This document shows, piece by piece, positions 51,233 to 59,050 of a stretch of 64,000 nucleotides of DNA. This DNA is from Pseudomonas sp. MWU16-30317 (GTDB taxonomy: Bacteria; Pseudomonadota; Gammaproteobacteria; Pseudomonadales; Pseudomonadaceae): positions 124,001 through 188,000 of the forward strand of contig NZ_JAIWJA010000011.1 in assembly GCF_020515695.1 (NCBI RefSeq), in the 5' to 3' direction. Every line of letters begins with the position of its first letter. Positions within the stretch are counted from its first letter, which is position 1. Below the pieces are notes generated by a model. It had not been told where the DNA came from. It did no database searches and was given only the letters and a program-made list of their open reading frames with translations. The position numbers and the translations under genes were made by a program.

Positions 51233-51856
51233 TCAATGCGCCTGCGCAGGCGGTATGGCCGGCCACACCGCCATCACCCGCGTTACTGCCGCATCCAGTA
51301 CTGAAGGCGCGATCCCGTCCCTGGCCAATGGGGTCAACCCGAGCAAAAAAACTTCGAACACCGCTGCCAATACGCCTGGCTCGGTGTCGGCGGGCAGTTC
51401 GCCGGAGGCGATGGCGCGTTCGATACAGGCCGCGATGCCCGCACGGTTATCGGCGCGAGCAGCGGCCAGCGGGGCGCTGACCTGGGCGCTTTCGGCTGAG
51501 CAGCTGCTCATGGTGCCCAAGGCCACCAGGCAGCCTTTAGGGTGGTCTGCTTCGCACTGCATGCGCGCGGAGCGGCGCAACGCTAATTCGATGGCCTGGC
51601 GCGGCGGCAACTGGGTATCGAACAGGCTCTCGGTCACGCGTCCGTGGGTGGCCAGGTAGCGCGTCATGACCTCTTTGAACAGCTCCTCTTTGGAGCCGAA
51701 CGCCGCATAGAAGCTGGGCGCCGAGATGCCGCCCCCGAGGTGGGTCTTGAGTTGGCTGAGCGAGGTCGAGTCGTAGCCATGCTCCCAAAACAAGTGCATG
51801 GCCTGAGTGATAGCCGTATCGCGGTCAAAGGTGCGTGGACGTCCCATCGTGGCCAT
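51233..51856 (-). CDS. TetR-family repressor
   Basis: A 207-residue TetR regulator: N-terminal HTH (GRPRTFDRDTAITQAMHLFW, SLSQLKTHLGGGISAPSFYA) and a helical ligand domain with GCLVALGTMSSC. ATG 51856 follows AGGAG. It is divergent from an MFS exporter, with an inverted repeat between them, so it most likely represses that gene. Confidence 0.92.
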   Translation of the reverse strand: MATMGRPRTFDRDTAITQAMHLFWEHGYDSTSLSQLKTHLGGGISAPSFYAAFGSKEELFKEVMTRYLATHGRVTESLFDTQLPPRQAIELALRRSARMQCEADHPKGCLVALGTMSSCSAESAQVSAPLAAARADNRAGIAACIERAIASGELPADTEPGVLAAVFEVFLLGLTPLARDGIAPSVLDAAVTRVMAVWPAIPPAQAH

Positions 51857-51885
51857 GTGCGTTTCTCCTCTGCAGGACTTAAATA

Positions 51886-51950
51886 CTAATCGATACAAAA
51901 GTCATTGACCATCGCCAGTGCGTCGGCTTACATTTGTACCGATCGATATA
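51886..51950. promoter_or_regulatory. candidate TetR operators between tetR and MFS genes
   Basis: TAATCGATACAAA (from 51888) and TTTGTACCGATCGATAT (51933-51949) are inverted relatives of each other, with shared parts CGAT and ACAAA. They flank the 30-bp centre of the 110-bp divergent promoter region. Confidence 0.5.
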
Positions 51951-51966
51951 TAAATTGGAGTGGGGC

Positions 51967-53178
51967 ATGACACGACACGAACACGACACCGGCAAGCTGC
52001 CGATGGGGGCTTTGTTGGCGCTGGCGATGACCGGTTTCACCTGCATCGTGACCGAAACGCTGCCGGCCGGGTTGTTGCCGGCAATGGGCGAGGGCTTGCA
52101 GGTGTCGCCGTCGTTGGCAGGGCAGAGCGTCACGGTATATGCCCTGGGCTCGATGCTGGCGGTCATTCCGCTGACGATTGCTACCCAAGGCTGGCGTCGC
52201 CGCAACGTTCTGCTGCTGGCCATCTTCGGGTTTCTGTTGTTCAACTCCATCACCGCCTGGTCGCCCAGTTACACCGTGATGCTGATCGCACGGTTTTTCG
52301 CCGGGGTGTCGGCGGGCCTGGCCTGGAGCCTGGTGGCCGGGTATGCCCGACGCATGGTCGAACCTGCATTGCAAGGTCGGGCGCTGGCGGTGGCCATGGT
52401 CGGTACCCCCATCGCCTTGTCGCTCGGCGTGCCGTTGGGTACCTGGCTGGGCAATCTGCTGGGCTGGCGAGCAGCGTTCGCTTCGATGTCCGGGCTGACC
52501 TTGATCCTGATCATCTGGGTGCTGCTCCGGGTGCCGGATTACCCAGGGCAGGCGGCAAGCGAACGCATTCGCTTGCGGCCGGTATTGCTAACGCCGGGAG
52601 TGCGCCCGGTGCTGGCGGTGGTGGTGACCTGGATGCTCGCCCACAACCTGCTTTACACCTATGTGTCGCCCTTCGTCACGCCGGCGGGCCTGGGTGATCG
52701 GGTCGACGCGGTACTGCTGGTGTTCGGGTTGGCGGCCTTGCTGGGCATCGCAATGACCGGTCGGCTGGTGGATCGCCATCTGCGTAGCGCGGTATTGCTC
52801 AGCCTGGTCGCGTTCGCATTCACCACGCTGCTGTTCGGTCTGTTCGCGCACTCGGCCGCAGTGGCCTATGTCGGCGTATTCGTCTGGGGGATCAGCTTCG
52901 GGGGCGCCGCGACCTTGCTGCAGACCGCCTTGGCCGACAGCGCCGGTGACGGTGCAGACGTAGCGTTGTCGCTGAATGTGGTGGTGTGGAACGGTGCCAT
53001 CGCCGGTGGCGGTGTGCTTGGCGGCATACTGCTGGACCAGCTCGGCGTGGGTGCCTTCGCCTGGGCGGCGCTGGTGCTGATACTGGTCAGCCTGGGGATA
53101 GCCGCAGCTGCCCGTGAACATGGCTTCCCCGGCGGCCATCGACAGGCGCGAACCGAAGCGCAGGCCGCGACGGTCTAG
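51967..53178 (+). CDS. MFS transporter, DHA1/AraJ-like exporter
   Basis: A 403-residue protein with 12 predicted membrane helices, of the sugar/drug exporter type (GFTCIVTETLPAGLLPAMGE, RFFAGVSAGLAWSLVAGYAR). Relatives include AraJ, YdhP and NepI. GGAG precedes ATG 51967. Divergent from and probably repressed by the TetR protein; the exported compound is unknown. Confidence 0.9.
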   Translation: MTRHEHDTGKLPMGALLALAMTGFTCIVTETLPAGLLPAMGEGLQVSPSLAGQSVTVYALGSMLAVIPLTIATQGWRRRNVLLLAIFGFLLFNSITAWSPSYTVMLIARFFAGVSAGLAWSLVAGYARRMVEPALQGRALAVAMVGTPIALSLGVPLGTWLGNLLGWRAAFASMSGLTLILIIWVLLRVPDYPGQAASERIRLRPVLLTPGVRPVLAVVVTWMLAHNLLYTYVSPFVTPAGLGDRVDAVLLVFGLAALLGIAMTGRLVDRHLRSAVLLSLVAFAFTTLLFGLFAHSAAVAYVGVFVWGISFGGAATLLQTALADSAGDGADVALSLNVVVWNGAIAGGGVLGGILLDQLGVGAFAWAALVLILVSLGIAAAAREHGFPGGHRQARTEAQAATV

Positions 53179-53180
53179 GC

Positions 53181-53822
53181 TCAACTCACCCACGCCGAAC
53201 CGCGGATCACGCTGCAGAAATTACCCGGCTGGAACGCCGGGTCCTTGTCGACGATCACGTCGGCCTTGACGTTGCCGAAGGTGCTGCCGGGCTTGTGCTT
53301 GATGCCGTCATAGAAGGCTTGAATGATGTCTTCCTTGAACTGCTCGCCGCGTGGGTGGGCCCGCACGATGGCTTCACGCTGGGCATCGCTGTACTGCGTA
53401 TAGGTCAGCCCCAGCACGTCCATTTCTACCCCCGCCGTCACCAGCGCCACCACCGGATGCATATGTTGGGGAATGCCGGGCGTGGTGTGCAGGGCGATGG
53501 CGGTCCATACCGTGTCGATGTCCTGCTGAGCGATGCCGCGCGCTTGAAGAAAGTCCCGCGCGCAGTCGGCGCCGTCGACTTCGAAGCGTTCGCAGGCGCT
53601 ACTGTGTTGATGCGTCAGGCCCATGTCATGGAACATGCAGCCGCAATACAGCAGCTCGGGGTCGAAGCGCAGGCCCCGTTGCTGGCCTGCCAGCGCGGCG
53701 AAATAGAACACTCGGCTGGAGTGATGGAAGAGCAACGGCGACGCGGTGTCGCGGACCTGCTCGGTGATTTCCCGTGCCAGTTGGCTGTCAGGGATCTTGA
53801 TGCCGTCGATGTTCAGGCTCAT
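53181..53822 (-). CDS. HD-domain phosphohydrolase/hydratase-like protein
   Basis: A 213-residue HD-superfamily protein with metal ligands in LLFHHSSRVFYFA (His34), CGCMFHDMGLT (His65-Asp66) and a further TAIALHT (His112). The pattern resembles cyanamide-hydratase-type HD proteins. GGAG precedes ATG 53822. It is convergent with the MFS gene (2-bp gap) and divergent from the GlxA-type regulator, which may control it. Confidence 0.85.
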   Translation of the reverse strand: MSLNIDGIKIPDSQLAREITEQVRDTASPLLFHHSSRVFYFAALAGQQRGLRFDPELLYCGCMFHDMGLTHQHSSACERFEVDGADCARDFLQARGIAQQDIDTVWTAIALHTTPGIPQHMHPVVALVTAGVEMDVLGLTYTQYSDAQREAIVRAHPRGEQFKEDIIQAFYDGIKHKPGSTFGNVKADVIVDKDPAFQPGNFCSVIRGSAWVS

Positions 53823-53936
53823 GGTCTTGCTCCGCACGCTGAATGTGGGTCCATTGTCGGTGGCCAATGATCTGGCCTCAATCGGCGTGATACGTCATAT
53901 ACTGCCATTTCCAGTGCAAACACGACGCCCTCCACC

Positions 53937-54926
53937 ATGCCCAGAACCATCGCCATGCTCGCCTTGCCCGGCGTGCAACTGCTCGACATCTCCGGCCCCC
54001 TGGATGTGTTCGCCCAAGCCAACATCGAGGTGGGGCGCGCGGCCTACCGCTTGGAGATCATCGCCTGCGAAGCGGGGCCGATCCGCAGTTCCTCGGGGGC
54101 GCGGCTGCTGCCGGATCGGGTGGCGGGCGAGGCGGGCCCATCGATCGACACGCTGCTGGTGGCCGGCGCCCCCCACGCCGCGAGCCTGCGTTTGAGCCCG
54201 CCGCTACTGGGGTGGATCCACGCCACCAGCCAGCAGGTACGACGTTTCGGCTCGGTGTGTACCGGTGCCTTTGCCCTCGCCGCCAGTGGGCTGCTGCAGG
54301 GGCGGCGGGTGACCACTCACTGGGCGTGCGTGAGCGAGCTGCAGCGCCAATATCCCCAAGTGATCATCGAGGAGGACGCGCTCTATGTCCGCGACGGCAA
54401 ACTGCGCACAGCGGCCGGCGTGACCGCCGGGCTGGATCTGGCGCTGGCGTTGGTCGAGGAAGACCTGGGCCGTGAAGTGGCCAAGCGGGTGGCCGCGCAA
54501 CTGGTGATGTTCTTCAAGCGCCCCGGCGGCCAGCTGCAGTTCAGCCGCCAAGGCGAAGCGCGGCCGGCCGGGCGATCGGTGTTGCAGGAAGTACAACGCT
54601 GGGTCGCCGCCAACCCGCACTTGGTGTTGTCGATCGAGACGCTGGCCGACCATGCCGGGCTAAGCCCCAGGCATTTTGCGCGGTTGTTCCACGCCGAAGT
54701 CGGCATGACGCCTGCGGCCTGGGTCGAGCAGAGCCGCATCGCGGCGGCGCGTGCATTGCTTGAGGCAGGCGTCGATGCACCCAAGCAGGTGGCCGCCAAA
54801 TGCGGTTTCGCCAACGCCGACACCTTGCGCCGGGCGTTTGTGAAGCATGTGGGGATCACCCCGGCGCAATACCGAAGGGGCTATGGCGGCGTAGTTGACA
54901 GCGACGACGGTGTACGTTTACGTTAA
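53937..54926 (+). CDS. GlxA-family regulator (DJ-1/PfpI plus AraC)
   Basis: A 329-residue regulator. DJ-1/PfpI domain at 1-190 (MLALPGVQLLDISGPLDVFA, FGSVCTGAFALAASG), AraC double HTH at about 225-320 (ETLADHAGLSPRHFARLFHA, VAAKCGFANADTLRRAFVKH). It is paralogous to the protein at 47637-48587. No strong ribosome-binding site is visible before ATG 53937. It lies 114 bp from the divergent HD gene. Confidence 0.9.
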   Translation: MPRTIAMLALPGVQLLDISGPLDVFAQANIEVGRAAYRLEIIACEAGPIRSSSGARLLPDRVAGEAGPSIDTLLVAGAPHAASLRLSPPLLGWIHATSQQVRRFGSVCTGAFALAASGLLQGRRVTTHWACVSELQRQYPQVIIEEDALYVRDGKLRTAAGVTAGLDLALALVEEDLGREVAKRVAAQLVMFFKRPGGQLQFSRQGEARPAGRSVLQEVQRWVAANPHLVLSIETLADHAGLSPRHFARLFHAEVGMTPAAWVEQSRIAAARALLEAGVDAPKQVAAKCGFANADTLRRAFVKHVGITPAQYRRGYGGVVDSDDGVRLR

Positions 54927-54933
54927 CGTAAAC
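54916..54933. promoter_or_regulatory. 18-bp perfect palindrome, LiuR operator
   Basis: GTTTACGTTAACGTAAAC is a perfect palindrome 19 bp before the liuR start. MerR-family regulators bind such dyads in their promoters, and LiuR sites of similar TTTACG...CGTAAA form are known. It overlaps the end of the glxA-type gene. Confidence 0.85.
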
Positions 54934-54952
54934 CTGATCGGGAAATTCTACC

Positions 54953-55324
54953 TTGAGCACCACCTTCAGCATCAGTGATCTGTCCCGGCTATTGGACGTC
55001 ACCCCGCGCACCATCAGGTTCTACGAAGAACAAGGCATGGTCGCCCCCGAGCGGCGCGGTCAGGAGCGGATCTTCTCGGCGCGCGACATGGTCGCCCTGA
55101 AGCTCATCCTGCGTGGCAAACGCATCGGCTTCTCCCTGGCCGAATGCAAAGAACTCATCGGCATGTACGACCCGTCCGGCAACAAGAAGCAGCTGGACCG
55201 GTTCCTGGAAAAGATCACCGAACGACGGGAACAGTTGCAACAGCAGATGCTCGATATCGAGCAGATGCAGCTCGAGCTGGATACCGCGGAGGAACGCTGC
55301 CGAACGGCGCTAGCCTCGCTGTAG
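54953..55324 (+). CDS. liuR: MerR-family regulator of the liu operon, LiuR
   Basis: A 123-residue MerR-type protein: HTH with FSISDLSRLLDVTPRTIRFY, then the coiled-coil dimerisation helix (QLDRFLEKITERREQLQQQM). LiuR represses the leucine/isovalerate utilisation genes. The start is TTG 54953, with GGGAAA upstream; no ATG lies nearby that keeps the conserved N-terminus. It heads the liuRABCDE cluster, 66 bp before liuA. Confidence 0.92.
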   Translation: MSTTFSISDLSRLLDVTPRTIRFYEEQGMVAPERRGQERIFSARDMVALKLILRGKRIGFSLAECKELIGMYDPSGNKKQLDRFLEKITERREQLQQQMLDIEQMQLELDTAEERCRTALASL

Positions 55325-55346
55325 CGAGGGGGCTTGCCCTCGAAAC
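55321..55346. repeat. short REP-like element
   Basis: GTAGCGAGGGGGCTTGCCCT (from 55322) overlaps the liuR stop codon and matches the element at 44209. It lies within the liuR-liuA gap. Confidence 0.5.
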
Positions 55347-55390
55347 ATATCAGTCACCGTGCGCCCAATAACAATAAGCAAGGAGTGGAT

Positions 55391-56572
55391 ATGACACTGG
55401 TACCCGGACTGGATTTCTTCCTCGGCGAAGAGATCAACATGCTGCGCGATTCCGTGGCGGCCTTCGTTGCGGATGAAATCACCCCGCGGGCGCAGGCTGC
55501 CGACCGCACCGACACCTTCCCCAGCGACCTGTGGCGCAAGTTCGGCGACATGGGCCTGCTGGGTCTCACCGTGCCCGAAGAGTACGGCGGCTCGGGCATG
55601 GGTTACCTGGCGCACATGGTCGCCATGGAGGAGATCTCCCGCGGTGCCGGCGGTATCGGGCTGTCATACGGCGCCCATTCAAACCTGTGCGTGAACCAGA
55701 TCAACCGCAACGGCACTCATGCGCAAAAGCTGCAGTTTCTGCCCGGGCTGATCTGCGGCGAGCACATCGGCGCCCTGGCCATGAGCGAGCCCGACGCCGG
55801 TTCCGACGTGGTGTCGATGCGCCTGCGCGCGGAGCTCAAAGGTGATCGCTACCTTCTCAACGGCACCAAGATGTGGATCACCAACGGCCCGGACTGCGAC
55901 GTGCTGGTGGTTTACGCCAAGACGGATCCCGCTGCCGGCGCCAAGGGCATCACGGCGTTCATCCTGGACACGGACACACCCGGTTTTTCGGTCGCGCAGA
56001 AGCTCGACAAGCTCGGCATGCGCGGCTCCCACACCGGCGAACTGGTGTTCCAGGATGTCGAGGTCCCGGTGCAGAACGTCCTCGGTCAGGTCGGCCAAGG
56101 CGTCAATGTGTTGATGAGCGGGCTCGACTACGAACGTGCGGTGTTGTCCGGGGGCCCGCTGGGCCTGATGCAGGCGGCGATGGACGTGGTGGTCCCGTAC
56201 CTTCACGACCGCAAGCAATTCGGCCAGAGCATCGGCGAATTCCAGCTGATCCAGGGCAAGGTCGCGGACATGTACACCACCCTGCAAGCCTGTCGCGCCT
56301 ATCTGTACGCCGTGGGCAAGCATCTGGATGCCATGAGCGCGGGTCACGTACGCCAGGTCCGCAAGGACTGCGCCGGGGTGATTCTCTACACCGCCGAAAA
56401 GGCCACCTGGCTGGCCGGGGAGGCCATCCAGATTCTCGGCGGCAACGGTTATATCAACGAGTTTTCGGTGGGGCGTATCTGGCGCGATGCCAAGCTCTAT
56501 GAAATCGGTGCGGGCACCAGTGAGATCCGGCGGATGCTGATCGGTCGCGAGCTGTTCAACGAAACCCGCTGA
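55391..56572 (+). CDS. liuA: isovaleryl-CoA dehydrogenase LiuA
   Basis: LiuA oxidises isovaleryl-CoA to 3-methylcrotonyl-CoA with FAD. The 393-residue protein shows the acyl-CoA dehydrogenase signatures GALAMSEPDAGSDVVSM and QILGGNGYINEFSVGRIWRD. The catalytic Glu248 lies in YERAVLSGGPLGLM, the position specific to isovaleryl-CoA dehydrogenases. AAGGAG precedes ATG 55391. First enzyme gene of the operon; liuB follows after 29 bp. Confidence 0.96.
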   Translation: MTLVPGLDFFLGEEINMLRDSVAAFVADEITPRAQAADRTDTFPSDLWRKFGDMGLLGLTVPEEYGGSGMGYLAHMVAMEEISRGAGGIGLSYGAHSNLCVNQINRNGTHAQKLQFLPGLICGEHIGALAMSEPDAGSDVVSMRLRAELKGDRYLLNGTKMWITNGPDCDVLVVYAKTDPAAGAKGITAFILDTDTPGFSVAQKLDKLGMRGSHTGELVFQDVEVPVQNVLGQVGQGVNVLMSGLDYERAVLSGGPLGLMQAAMDVVVPYLHDRKQFGQSIGEFQLIQGKVADMYTTLQACRAYLYAVGKHLDAMSAGHVRQVRKDCAGVILYTAEKATWLAGEAIQILGGNGYINEFSVGRIWRDAKLYEIGAGTSEIRRMLIGRELFNETR

Positions 56573-56601
56573 GCACGTCATCCCACTCCAGGAACTGCAC
56601 C

Positions 56602-58209
56602 ATGGCCATTCTGCAAACCCAGGTCAACGTTCGCTCGGCGCCGTATCAAACCAATGCTGCTGCCATGGCTGAACACCTTCAGACGCTGAAAAAATTGATC
56701 GCCGAGGTCTGCCAGGGCGGCGGCAAGACCGCCCAGGAACGCCACCTCAGTCGCGGCAAATTGCTGCCTCGGGATCGCGTCGATCTGCTGCTGGATCCCG
56801 GCTCGCCGTTCCTCGAGATCGGCCTGCTGGCCGCCCATGAGGTGTATGACGAGAAGGTCGCCGCGGCGGGCATGATTGCCGGCATCGGCAGCGTGTCCGG
56901 CGTGGAATGCATGATCATCGCCAACGACGCCACGGTCAAAGGCGGCACCTACTACCCGCTGACGGTCAAAAAGCATCTGCGCGCCCAGGCGATCGCCCAG
57001 CAGAATCGCCTGCCGTGCGTATATCTGGTGGACTCGGGCGGCGCCAACCTGCCGCGCCAGGATGAAGTATTCCCCGACCGCGAACACTTCGGCAGGATCT
57101 TCTTCAACCAGGCCAACATGAGCGCCATGGGCATCCCGCAGATCGCTGTGGTGTTGGGCTCGTGCACCGCAGGCGGCGCGTATGTGCCGGCGATGAGCGA
57201 CGAGACCATCATGGTGCGCAACCAGGCGACCATCTTTCTTGCCGGCCCACCGCTGGTGAAAGCGGCGACCGGCGAAGTGGTCAGCGCCGAGGATCTGGGC
57301 GGCGCCGATGTGCACTGTCGCCTTTCCGGGGTAGCGGATCATTACGCCGAAAACGACGAGCATGCCCTGGCCATCGCCCGTCGCTGCGTGGCCAATCTCA
57401 ACTGGAAAAAGGCCGGCGAGCTGGCCTGCATTACCCCCATCGAGCCCCGTTACCCGGCCGAGGAAATGTATGGCCTGGTGCCTGCCGACCCCAAGCAGCC
57501 ACTGGAGGTTCGCGAAGTCATCGCGCGCACCGTCGACGACTCCAGCTTCGATGAATTCAAGGCGCTGTTCGGCGTCACCCTGGTGTGCGGCTTTGCCCAT
57601 ATCAATGGCTATCCGGTGGCGATCCTGGCCAACAACGGCGTGCTCTTCGCCGAGGCCGCGCAAAAAGGTGCGCACTTCATCGAGCTGGCCTGCCAGCGCA
57701 AGATCCCGCTGGTGTTCCTGCAGAACATCACGGGCTTCATGGTCGGGCAAAAATACGAAGCCGGTGGCATCGCCAAACACGGCGCCAAGCTGGTGGCCGC
57801 TGTGGCCTGCGCCCAGGTGCCGAAGTTCACGGTGATCATCGGCGGCAGCTTCGGCGCGGGCAACTATGGCATGTGCGGCCGCGCCTACGATCCGCGCTTC
57901 TTGTGGATGTGGCCCAACGCGAAGATCGGTGTGATGGGCGCGCAGCAGGCGGCAGGGGTGTTGGTGCAGGTCAAGCACGAACAGGCCCGGCGCGCTGGCG
58001 AGCAGTTCAGCGACGAAGATGCCCAGCGCCTGCGTCAGCCCATGGTCGAGCAGTACGAGCAGCAGGCCCATGCCTTTTACTCGTCGGCGCGGCTGTGGGA
58101 CGACGGCGTCATCGACCCGGCACAGACCCGGGCGACCTTGGCCCTGGCGCTGTCAGCGGCCTTGAATGCACCGATCGCCGATACGCGCTTTGGCGTGTTT
58201 CGCATGTAA
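56602..58209 (+). CDS. liuB: methylcrotonyl-CoA carboxylase carboxyltransferase subunit LiuB
   Basis: LiuB transfers carboxyl from biotin to 3-methylcrotonyl-CoA, giving 3-methylglutaconyl-CoA, together with LiuD. The 535-residue protein has both crotonase-like carboxyltransferase halves: VDSGGANLPRQDEVFPD and LGSCTAGGAYVPAMSDE in the first, NITGFMVGQKYEAGGIAKHG and GGSFGAGNYGMCGRAY in the second. Length is normal. AGGA precedes the ATG. Confidence 0.97.
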   Translation: MAILQTQVNVRSAPYQTNAAAMAEHLQTLKKLIAEVCQGGGKTAQERHLSRGKLLPRDRVDLLLDPGSPFLEIGLLAAHEVYDEKVAAAGMIAGIGSVSGVECMIIANDATVKGGTYYPLTVKKHLRAQAIAQQNRLPCVYLVDSGGANLPRQDEVFPDREHFGRIFFNQANMSAMGIPQIAVVLGSCTAGGAYVPAMSDETIMVRNQATIFLAGPPLVKAATGEVVSAEDLGGADVHCRLSGVADHYAENDEHALAIARRCVANLNWKKAGELACITPIEPRYPAEEMYGLVPADPKQPLEVREVIARTVDDSSFDEFKALFGVTLVCGFAHINGYPVAILANNGVLFAEAAQKGAHFIELACQRKIPLVFLQNITGFMVGQKYEAGGIAKHGAKLVAAVACAQVPKFTVIIGGSFGAGNYGMCGRAYDPRFLWMWPNAKIGVMGAQQAAGVLVQVKHEQARRAGEQFSDEDAQRLRQPMVEQYEQQAHAFYSSARLWDDGVIDPAQTRATLALALSAALNAPIADTRFGVFRM

Positions 58210-58249
58210 TCCAACGCGCACTTCCTGGCACCTCACGGAGCACTCGGCC

Positions 58250-59050
58250 ATGCCCGATTTCTCGACCCTCGAGTTGGTCTTTGCCGACACCGGCGTCACC
58301 ACGCTGTGGCTGAACCGACCCGATAAAAACAACGCGTTCAATGCGCAGATGATCAGCGAGTTGCAGGCAGCGCTCGATCAGGTGGCCGCCCACGAGGCCA
58401 GTCGATTCCTGCTGCTGCGTGGTCGTGGCAAGCACTTCAGCGCCGGCGCGGACCTGGCCTGGATGCAGGCCAGCTCGGCCCTGAGCTACAACGACAATCT
58501 GCTCGAAGCGCAAAAGCTCGGCAACCTGATGGATCACCTGCATCAATTCCCGCTGCCGACCCTGGCCGTCGTACAAGGTGCCGCGTTTGCCGGCGCCATG
58601 GGGCTGGTCTGCTGTTGCGACATGGCCATCGGCAGTGACGACGCCTTGTTCAGTCTGTCCGAGGTGCGCCTCGGCTTGGCCCCGGCGGTGATCAGCCCCT
58701 ACGTGGTGCAAGCCATCGGTCAGCGGGCGGCAAGGCGTTATGCCCTGAGCGCCGATCGTTTTGATGCCCACCGGGCACGCGAGTTGGGGTTGCTGGCCGA
58801 GGTCTACCCGGCTGCCGAACTCGACATGGCGGTGCGTGGCTGGACGCGAAATCTGTTGAAGAACAGCCCGGCGGCCATGAGCGCGTGCAAGTCGCTGCTG
58901 CTCGATGTCGGCGACGGTGAGCTGACGGCGGAGTTGAAAACGCGTACCGCCACGACCATCGCCAGCCTGCGCACCAGTGCAGAAGGCCAGGAGGGCATGC
59001 GCGCCTTTCTGGAAAAACGCGCCCCGGCGTGGAATGGAGAAACGCCATGA
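58250..59050 (+). CDS. liuC: methylglutaconyl-CoA hydratase LiuC
   Basis: LiuC hydrates 3-methylglutaconyl-CoA to HMG-CoA. The 266-residue enoyl-CoA hydratase/isomerase has the oxyanion segments GKHFSAGADLAWM and VQGAAFAGAMGLVCCCDMAI. The start ATG 58250 follows CGGAG; the frame opens earlier inside liuB. Its stop overlaps the start of liuD (ATGA). Confidence 0.95.
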   Translation: MPDFSTLELVFADTGVTTLWLNRPDKNNAFNAQMISELQAALDQVAAHEASRFLLLRGRGKHFSAGADLAWMQASSALSYNDNLLEAQKLGNLMDHLHQFPLPTLAVVQGAAFAGAMGLVCCCDMAIGSDDALFSLSEVRLGLAPAVISPYVVQAIGQRAARRYALSADRFDAHRARELGLLAEVYPAAELDMAVRGWTRNLLKNSPAAMSACKSLLLDVGDGELTAELKTRTATTIASLRTSAEGQEGMRAFLEKRAPAWNGETP

